Below, piece after piece: positions 27,179-32,345 of a DNA stretch of 32,345 bases. The position numbers and the translations under genes were made by a program. The notes below the pieces were generated by a model. The model was not told where the DNA came from, made no database searches, and saw only the letters and a program-made list of their open reading frames with translations. Position 1 is the stretch's first letter. Each line of letters starts with the position of its first letter. The DNA lies in the NCBI GenBank assembly GCA_019745005.1, contig JAIETO010000112.1, forward strand, positions 1 to 32,345. Reading direction: 5' to 3'. Source of the DNA: Burkholderiaceae bacterium (GTDB lineage: Bacteria; Pseudomonadota; Gammaproteobacteria; Burkholderiales; Burkholderiaceae_D).

Positions 27179-27981
27179 AATGGTTGAAGTTTTTATTGAT
27201 CCCAACGTTCTTTTTTGCGACCACGTTGTCCCGCGAATGCTTGGCGCAAGAAGAAACAAGCACGGCAACGGAAAGCACAGAACCAGCGGAACAAGCCATA
27301 GAAATTAGTGGCACCAAAGACCCGGATTGGAAACGCTATCGAGCCATGCTAAAGGGCTTAAATGCGTTTGACAAATATCATGCCCTTGCCCCCAACGCTG
27401 CACATAAATACATCTTAAGACCACGCCATGAAGGGGTTGCGCTACAAGGTGTGAGCTTACGCTTGGCCTATAACGACATGAGTCTGCCGATTCCCATCGC
27501 CGAAGATGGCAGCTTCAGTTTGCCGCGCGATGAACAAGCCCAGCAACACGATGCCGAAGTGCTTATTAATCGTAAGAAGAACCTGTTTCGCTGGTGGCCG
27601 CATATCCGCAGCCCAGGCTTGCAAGCAAACCAGCGCCGGCTTGGCGACTTGCGTCTCGAATGTCAAATATTTTGGGCTGTTTACTACGACGACATTCCTT
27701 TCGTTGCCCGTAACCTCGTCAGCTTAATGGGCGGACCTTGCACCACTTCAAAAATTTCGCTGCGTTTTCCTGCTGATTTTCGCGGCTTGCAAAGTGCAAC
27801 GCTAAAGCACGGTGAAATCAATTTGCCACTGCAAATCGATGAGAAGGAATCAAGTTTTACCGCACCGCTTGCGAACAAAAATATCAGCGACGACGCAGTA
27901 ATTGACTTGCACTATCAAGACGACAGCGACGTGCCGCGTGTGAAAAATTACACTGGCCTCGCTGTCAGCGCGAAATTCTAA
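27175..27981 (+). CDS. Exported protein of unknown function, last gene of the operon
   Basis: Signal peptide ending CLAQEE; ATGA overlap with the regulator; C-terminal beta-rich segment. Confidence 0.75.
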   Translation: MKWLKFLLIPTFFFATTLSRECLAQEETSTATESTEPAEQAIEISGTKDPDWKRYRAMLKGLNAFDKYHALAPNAAHKYILRPRHEGVALQGVSLRLAYNDMSLPIPIAEDGSFSLPRDEQAQQHDAEVLINRKKNLFRWWPHIRSPGLQANQRRLGDLRLECQIFWAVYYDDIPFVARNLVSLMGGPCTTSKISLRFPADFRGLQSATLKHGEINLPLQIDEKESSFTAPLANKNISDDAVIDLHYQDDSDVPRVKNYTGLAVSAKF

Positions 27982-28268
27982 ACGCCCATTTCACTCGCGC
28001 TGCATAAAGTAGACCGCACGCTCATCTGGGTTTCAACGCAGTTGCACGGCAAAATTGTTATTGCAAAATCAAGCCCAGAAATTTCACGTTTGTTCACAAA
28101 TTCTCTTTCTATGGCTAGCGCCGCCAAAGTAAACTTAACGTCGAATACCTTGGCCTAATGACGAACATTTTGCGCAAAATTCTGCGCCTCGTTTATTCGC
28201 ACAACGGAATAAAAAGAGATCAGCAGATCCATAAAAATTCATATACTCACCTCAGTAATTTTTTGTTG

Positions 28269-28285
28269 CGCATTAATTTAATGCG
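28269..28285. promoter_or_regulatory. Palindrome CGCATTA-ATT-TAATGCG upstream of the MCP gene
   Basis: Perfect 7-bp arms, intergenic, AT-rich surroundings. Confidence 0.4.
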
Positions 28286-28321
28286 AAAATGAATAAAAAA
28301 ATGATAAAAAATGAGGAGTAT

Positions 28322-28360
28322 ATGAAAATTCTCGTATTAATACCTCACATTATCGACTGA
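28322..28360 (+). CDS. Candidate 12-aa leader peptide MKILVLIPHIID
   Basis: Strong SD GAGGAG before ATG; stop 6 nt before the MCP ATG. Confidence 0.35.
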   Translation: MKILVLIPHIID

Positions 28361-28366
28361 GAACCT

Positions 28367-30022
28367 ATGTCATTTAAGCCCATGAAGTTGAGTAAAAAAC
28401 TGCCACTTGCTTTTGCAATTGTGATCGGACTTGTCATTTTGCCTGCGGCGTTTGGCGTGTTCCAACTCAATGATTCCTTAAAGACGTTTCGCGATGAAGT
28501 ACTGCCAGCGGCCAAACAAGAAACACAAATGAAAGAGATCAGCCTTGCATTTAAGACGCAAGTGCAAGAGTGGAAAAACGTGCTTTTGCGCGGCAAAAAC
28601 CCAGAACAATTAACAAAATACTGGGACGCTTTTACTAAAGAAGAAAGCCTCGTGCAGCGCGAGGCAAGCGACATGGAAACCAGAGCGACATCGGATGCAG
28701 AGAAAGCGCTGATTCATAAGTTCATCGAAGCGCACCAAACGCTAGGAAAAAAATATCGTGATGCGTTGGAAAAGTTTAAGAACGCTGAATTTTCGGCCGA
28801 AGTTGGCGACACGGCTGTCAAAGGCATAGATCGCGAAGCGAGCAACCTTCTCAATGAAGCCTCAAACTTGTTTTCTAAAAAACGTGATCTGACGCGAGAA
28901 ACCGCACTGAATGCGGCAACCTTTGCGTCTTCGTTAAGCATCATCGCACTGCTCGTAATGACCCCCGTGGCACTGTTTGCGGGATTGTTCATTAGCCGCC
29001 GTATCGTTAATCTGATAGGCGGTGATCCGGCTGATGTGGCACACATTGCGTCCAATATTGCGGCTGGAAATTTGACGCAAGATATTCCTCTGAAAGCGAA
29101 TGATCAGACCAGTCTGATGTATTCGATGAAGGAAATGAATACCAGTCTCACCAATATCGTAAATAGCGTACGTGGCAGCACGCGCACGATTGTTGCAACT
29201 TCGAGCCAAATTGCCGAGGGTAATTTAGATTTGTCAGCACGCACCGAGCACCAAGCAAGCTCATTAGAAGAAACCGCTTCGTCAATGGAAGAATTGACGA
29301 GCACAGTCAAGCAAAATGCCGACAACGCCAGGGAGGCAAATCAGCTTGCCAGTTCGGCGTCGAATGTGGCTATCAAAGGCGGCGCGGTGGTCTCTCAAGT
29401 GGTCGACACGATGCACGCAATCAACGCTTCATCGCGCAAGATCGTCGATATCATCAGCGTAATTGACAGCATTGCGTTTCAAACCAATATTCTGGCTTTA
29501 AATGCCGCCGTAGAAGCAGCGCGCGCAGGTGAACAGGGTCGTGGATTTGCGGTGGTGGCATCGGAAGTACGCAATCTGGCGCAACGCTCGGCAAGTGCCG
29601 CCAAAGAAATAAAAACCTTGATTAACGAATCTGTTGAGAACGTCGACATAGGTACGAAGCTTGTGGCAGACGCTGGTTCGACCATGTCAGAAATAGTCAG
29701 TAGCGTGAAGCACGTTACCGACATCATTAGCGAAATCAGTGTCGCCAGTAATGAACAAAACCAAGGCATCCATCAAATCAATATTGCCGTTAGCGAGATG
29801 GATAATGGGACGCAACAAAACGCAGCCTTAGTGGAGGAAGCAGCGGCGGCATCGAGCGAATTGCAGCGCCAAGCGGAAGAACTTCTCGCCTTAGTTAGCG
29901 TGTTTCAATTGCATGGCGATACAAGCTTGCACAGTATGTCGTCTAATGTGAGGAAAGCCAGTGTTAGCAACATCAAGCAATTTGCTCAATCCTCAAAAGT
30001 AAAACGTCTTCGCGCTGAATAG
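28367..30022 (+). CDS. Methyl-accepting chemotaxis protein
   Basis: N-terminal TM, second TM plus HAMP, hairpin tip [44 protein letters not shown]. Confidence 0.96.
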   Translation: MSFKPMKLSKKLPLAFAIVIGLVILPAAFGVFQLNDSLKTFRDEVLPAAKQETQMKEISLAFKTQVQEWKNVLLRGKNPEQLTKYWDAFTKEESLVQREASDMETRATSDAEKALIHKFIEAHQTLGKKYRDALEKFKNAEFSAEVGDTAVKGIDREASNLLNEASNLFSKKRDLTRETALNAATFASSLSIIALLVMTPVALFAGLFISRRIVNLIGGDPADVAHIASNIAAGNLTQDIPLKANDQTSLMYSMKEMNTSLTNIVNSVRGSTRTIVATSSQIAEGNLDLSARTEHQASSLEETASSMEELTSTVKQNADNAREANQLASSASNVAIKGGAVVSQVVDTMHAINASSRKIVDIISVIDSIAFQTNILALNAAVEAARAGEQGRGFAVVASEVRNLAQRSASAAKEIKTLINESVENVDIGTKLVADAGSTMSEIVSSVKHVTDIISEISVASNEQNQGIHQINIAVSEMDNGTQQNAALVEEAAAASSELQRQAEELLALVSVFQLHGDTSLHSMSSNVRKASVSNIKQFAQSSKVKRLRAE

Positions 30023-30028
30023 GTGTGG

Positions 30029-30679
30029 CTAATGGTTAGCGCCCGCCGCGAGCTTCACATCCTCTTTGCGATTGAGTGCCGTATCTATCATGCAGACAAC
30101 GCCTGCCCTCATCACGTCAAATGACATACTGGGCGCTTGGGGAAATTTAATCGCTTGGCTTGGCAAATACGGAATGTGTACAAAGCCCGCTTTTTCTATG
30201 CATTGATGCGTCGTAGCCACGTGCATCAATCCGAAAAACACATGATTGCAAACGTAAGTGCCCGCTGTTTGCGATATCGCAGCGGGTATGCCCTGCTTTT
30301 GTAACGACTGCATCATGGCTTTAATTGGCAATGTACTGAAATAGGCGGCGGGCGCATCAGGAATAATCGTGTTGTCGATAGGCTGCGCGCCAGCATTGTC
30401 AGGAATACGCGCATCATCAAGATTGATGGCGATGCGCTCTAAGCTCATTTCTGCCCTGCCCCCCGCTTGCCCTAAACAGATCACCATGCTTGGTTGTAGT
30501 TCGCGTAGAGCTGCCTCAAGCAAATGTAGCGAGGTACCAAACTCGCAGGGCAATTGGCGGCTGATGATTTGCGCGCTCTTACCTATTTTCATTCCATCTA
30601 GCGACTTGGCGATTTCCCATGAGGGATTAATTTTTTCGCCGCCGAAGGGGTCAAACCCTGTGAGTAAAATTCGTTTCAT
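30029..30679 (-). CDS. pcp: Pyrrolidone-carboxylate peptidase (pyroglutamyl peptidase I)
   Basis: MKRILLTGFDPFGGEKINPSWEIAKSL; GTYVCNHVFFGLMH catalytic Cys region; tracked ORF start at 30721 is probably too long. Confidence 0.94.
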   Translation of the reverse strand: MKRILLTGFDPFGGEKINPSWEIAKSLDGMKIGKSAQIISRQLPCEFGTSLHLLEAALRELQPSMVICLGQAGGRAEMSLERIAINLDDARIPDNAGAQPIDNTIIPDAPAAYFSTLPIKAMMQSLQKQGIPAAISQTAGTYVCNHVFFGLMHVATTHQCIEKAGFVHIPYLPSQAIKFPQAPSMSFDVMRAGVVCMIDTALNRKEDVKLAAGANH

Positions 30680-30684
30680 GGGTT

Positions 30685-31716
30685 TTAAAATACAAAAAAG
30701 TGAATCAATAAAATATTGCAAAGCAAAACCGCAATGGCGGTGGGAATTTGCGTCTTAATGACTAAGTACTTGTCTTTTAGCTCCAGCAAAGCAGCAGGCA
30801 CAATATTAAAATTCGCCGCCATAGGCGTCATCAGCGTACCGCAATAGCCAGACAACATGCCAATAGCGACCAAAGCGGCAGGATTGGCATGATGCTGATT
30901 GATGAGAAACGGTAAGGCAATTCCCGCCGTCATAATGGGGAACGCAGCAAAGGCATTGCCCATCAACATGGTGAGTCCCGCCATGCCACAACAATACGTA
31001 ATGATTAGTATCAAACGACTATCGGCTTGAATAAACTGACCGACCAAGTCTTGTATAGACTGCCCTGTCTTCGCCGCTACAAAGACGCCTCCCAACATGG
31101 CCAACATTTGCGGCAATATCAAAGCCCAGCCAATCGCATCAACTAAACGCCGCGCTTCACGCACTGCACCTAATGGAGACTCGCGGGTCAGCACGCTTGC
31201 GTAAAACACAGCGCATACACAAGCAACGCAAAGCGCCGTGAGGCTGATATTTTTTTGGTCTAAAACAAAGCTATCACCTAACTTCAGGTCTTTGAGTAAG
31301 AGCGAAAACAAAATGGTAACGAAAGGAATCACCAGTGCAGGTAAGAAAATCTTATTGCCAATTCTTGCCGTGATTTTCTCTAATTTCTCGGCGCGACGAA
31401 ATTCAGTTTGCGTTTGAATTTCGTCGCCGCCATTTTGCGCAAGCGCGTGCTCGGATTTACCTGCGCCTAAAAAATTAAAGCCAGCAATCAAACTTAAAAG
31501 CAGCACGATAACGCCGGTTACTTGGTAGGTGAGGTTTTTTCCAAATACGAGCAACATGACATCGCCAAACAAAAACGGGCAAGCAAACAAGAACCAAAAA
31601 ATCGCCGTTGTGAAGCGTTTTGGGTTGGAGCGGTCGCGCAAATTAAAAGCGGCGATCAGCATCACGATTGCGCCTATCAAATAAAACACAAAGTCAATCG
31701 TAACCAGGCTGCTCAT
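30685..31716 (-). CDS. DUF979-family membrane protein
   Basis: Multi-TM; GMLSGYCGTLMTPMAANFNIVPAALLELKDKY; between pcp and the DUF969 gene. Confidence 0.8.
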   Translation of the reverse strand: MSSLVTIDFVFYLIGAIVMLIAAFNLRDRSNPKRFTTAIFWFLFACPFLFGDVMLLVFGKNLTYQVTGVIVLLLSLIAGFNFLGAGKSEHALAQNGGDEIQTQTEFRRAEKLEKITARIGNKIFLPALVIPFVTILFSLLLKDLKLGDSFVLDQKNISLTALCVACVCAVFYASVLTRESPLGAVREARRLVDAIGWALILPQMLAMLGGVFVAAKTGQSIQDLVGQFIQADSRLILIITYCCGMAGLTMLMGNAFAAFPIMTAGIALPFLINQHHANPAALVAIGMLSGYCGTLMTPMAANFNIVPAALLELKDKYLVIKTQIPTAIAVLLCNILLIHFFVF

Positions 31717-32345
31717 GCGTTTTTCTCCTTCTGCAGCGCCTTAGCAATGGCCGCTTGCGCAGCGCGCCACGCAAGGATCTCTCGCGCAATACGTGCGTCA
31801 AGCCGCGACAAACGGAACAAATGAATCAGTAAGGCGCAAAAGGCGGTCGGCAAACCCCACAAACCGATATGAAGAGGTTCTATGCCAACAATGCCATTTT
31901 CTTTTAAGAACGACGACATGAGCAACACGGCACCAAACGCGATAAACACATCTTCGCCAAAAAACAGTGCGACATTTTCGCAAGCGGCAGCGTGCGCCGC
32001 AATGCGGTCATTCAGCTCGGGTGGCAAGTCACCGTGATCTTTATTCGCTGCGCCTTCTGCCATAGGCGCGAGCAAGGGTCGCACCGTTTGCGCGTGCCCG
32101 CCCAAACTCAGCAGACCCAGCGTGGCACTTATTTGGCGCACCACAAAGTACAACATGAGTATGCGCGACGTGGTCGCGGCACGAAAACCCGCTACCCACG
32201 ACTGCGCACGCGTGCGCAAGCCATATTTTTCTAATAAACCGATGACAGGAATAATCAGCAAAGTGCTGGTAAGTTGGCGGCTATTGAAGAATTTTTCGCC
32301 AAAAATTTCTAATAACTTCGCTGCGTCAATACCCACAGCCAGCCC
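31713..32345 (-). CDS. DUF969-family membrane protein, 5' end truncated by the window edge
   Basis: LTSTLLIIPVIGLLEKYGLRTRAQSWV; frame stays open to 32345, so the GTG at 32336 is probably not the true start. Confidence 0.78.
   Translation of the reverse strand, partial: GLAVGIDAAKLLEIFGEKFFNSRQLTSTLLIIPVIGLLEKYGLRTRAQSWVAGFRAATTSRILMLYFVVRQISATLGLLSLGGHAQTVRPLLAPMAEGAANKDHGDLPPELNDRIAAHAAACENVALFFGEDVFIAFGAVLLMSSFLKENGIVGIEPLHIGLWGLPTAFCALLIHLFRLSRLDARIAREILAWRAAQAAIAKALQKEKNA

Noticed and set aside
1-32345. CRISPR arrays, tRNA/rRNA genes, intact IS elements
   Set aside because: No regularly spaced repeats, no cloverleaf or rRNA core sequences and no transposase or integrase motifs were recognised by eye.

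Overview
This 32 kb window looks like a chromosomal segment from a Gram-negative bacterium, probably a betaproteobacterium (inferred from gene content only). Left part (0.5-7.3 kb, minus strand): a lipoprotein, then a compact cytochrome bd locus in the order GbsR/MarR regulator, CydP-like, CydA, CydB, CydX, LytS-type kinase, LytTR regulator. Next come an FKBP-type PPIase, a class-V aminotransferase and an M64-like metallopeptidase. The 10.9-15.6 kb stretch is an accessory, toxin/defence-like patch: decayed ORF remnants, a two-gene module of a DGQHR-domain protein plus a protein with a HEPN-like R-N-x5-H motif, a MazEF-type pair and a ParDE/RelBE-type pair. An OsmC-YcaO fusion protein and two uncharacterised exported proteins follow. 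From 20.6 to 28.0 kb there is a tightly packed seven-gene operon: NMT1/SsuABC-type ABC transporter, carboxymuconolactone-decarboxylase-like protein, DctB-like kinase, DctD-like sigma-54 activator and an unknown exported protein. It is preceded by a good sigma-54 -24/-12 match. The window ends with an MCP and a pcp-DUF979-DUF969 operon truncated by the right edge. Best candidates for undescribed biology are the DGQHR + HEPN-like pair (11.9-13.9 kb), the sigma-54 self-contained uptake operon, and the near-perfect 24-bp palindrome in front of the GbsR-cyd operon. No CRISPR array, rRNA, tRNA or intact transposase was recognised. All family calls come from reading the sequence, not from database searches.
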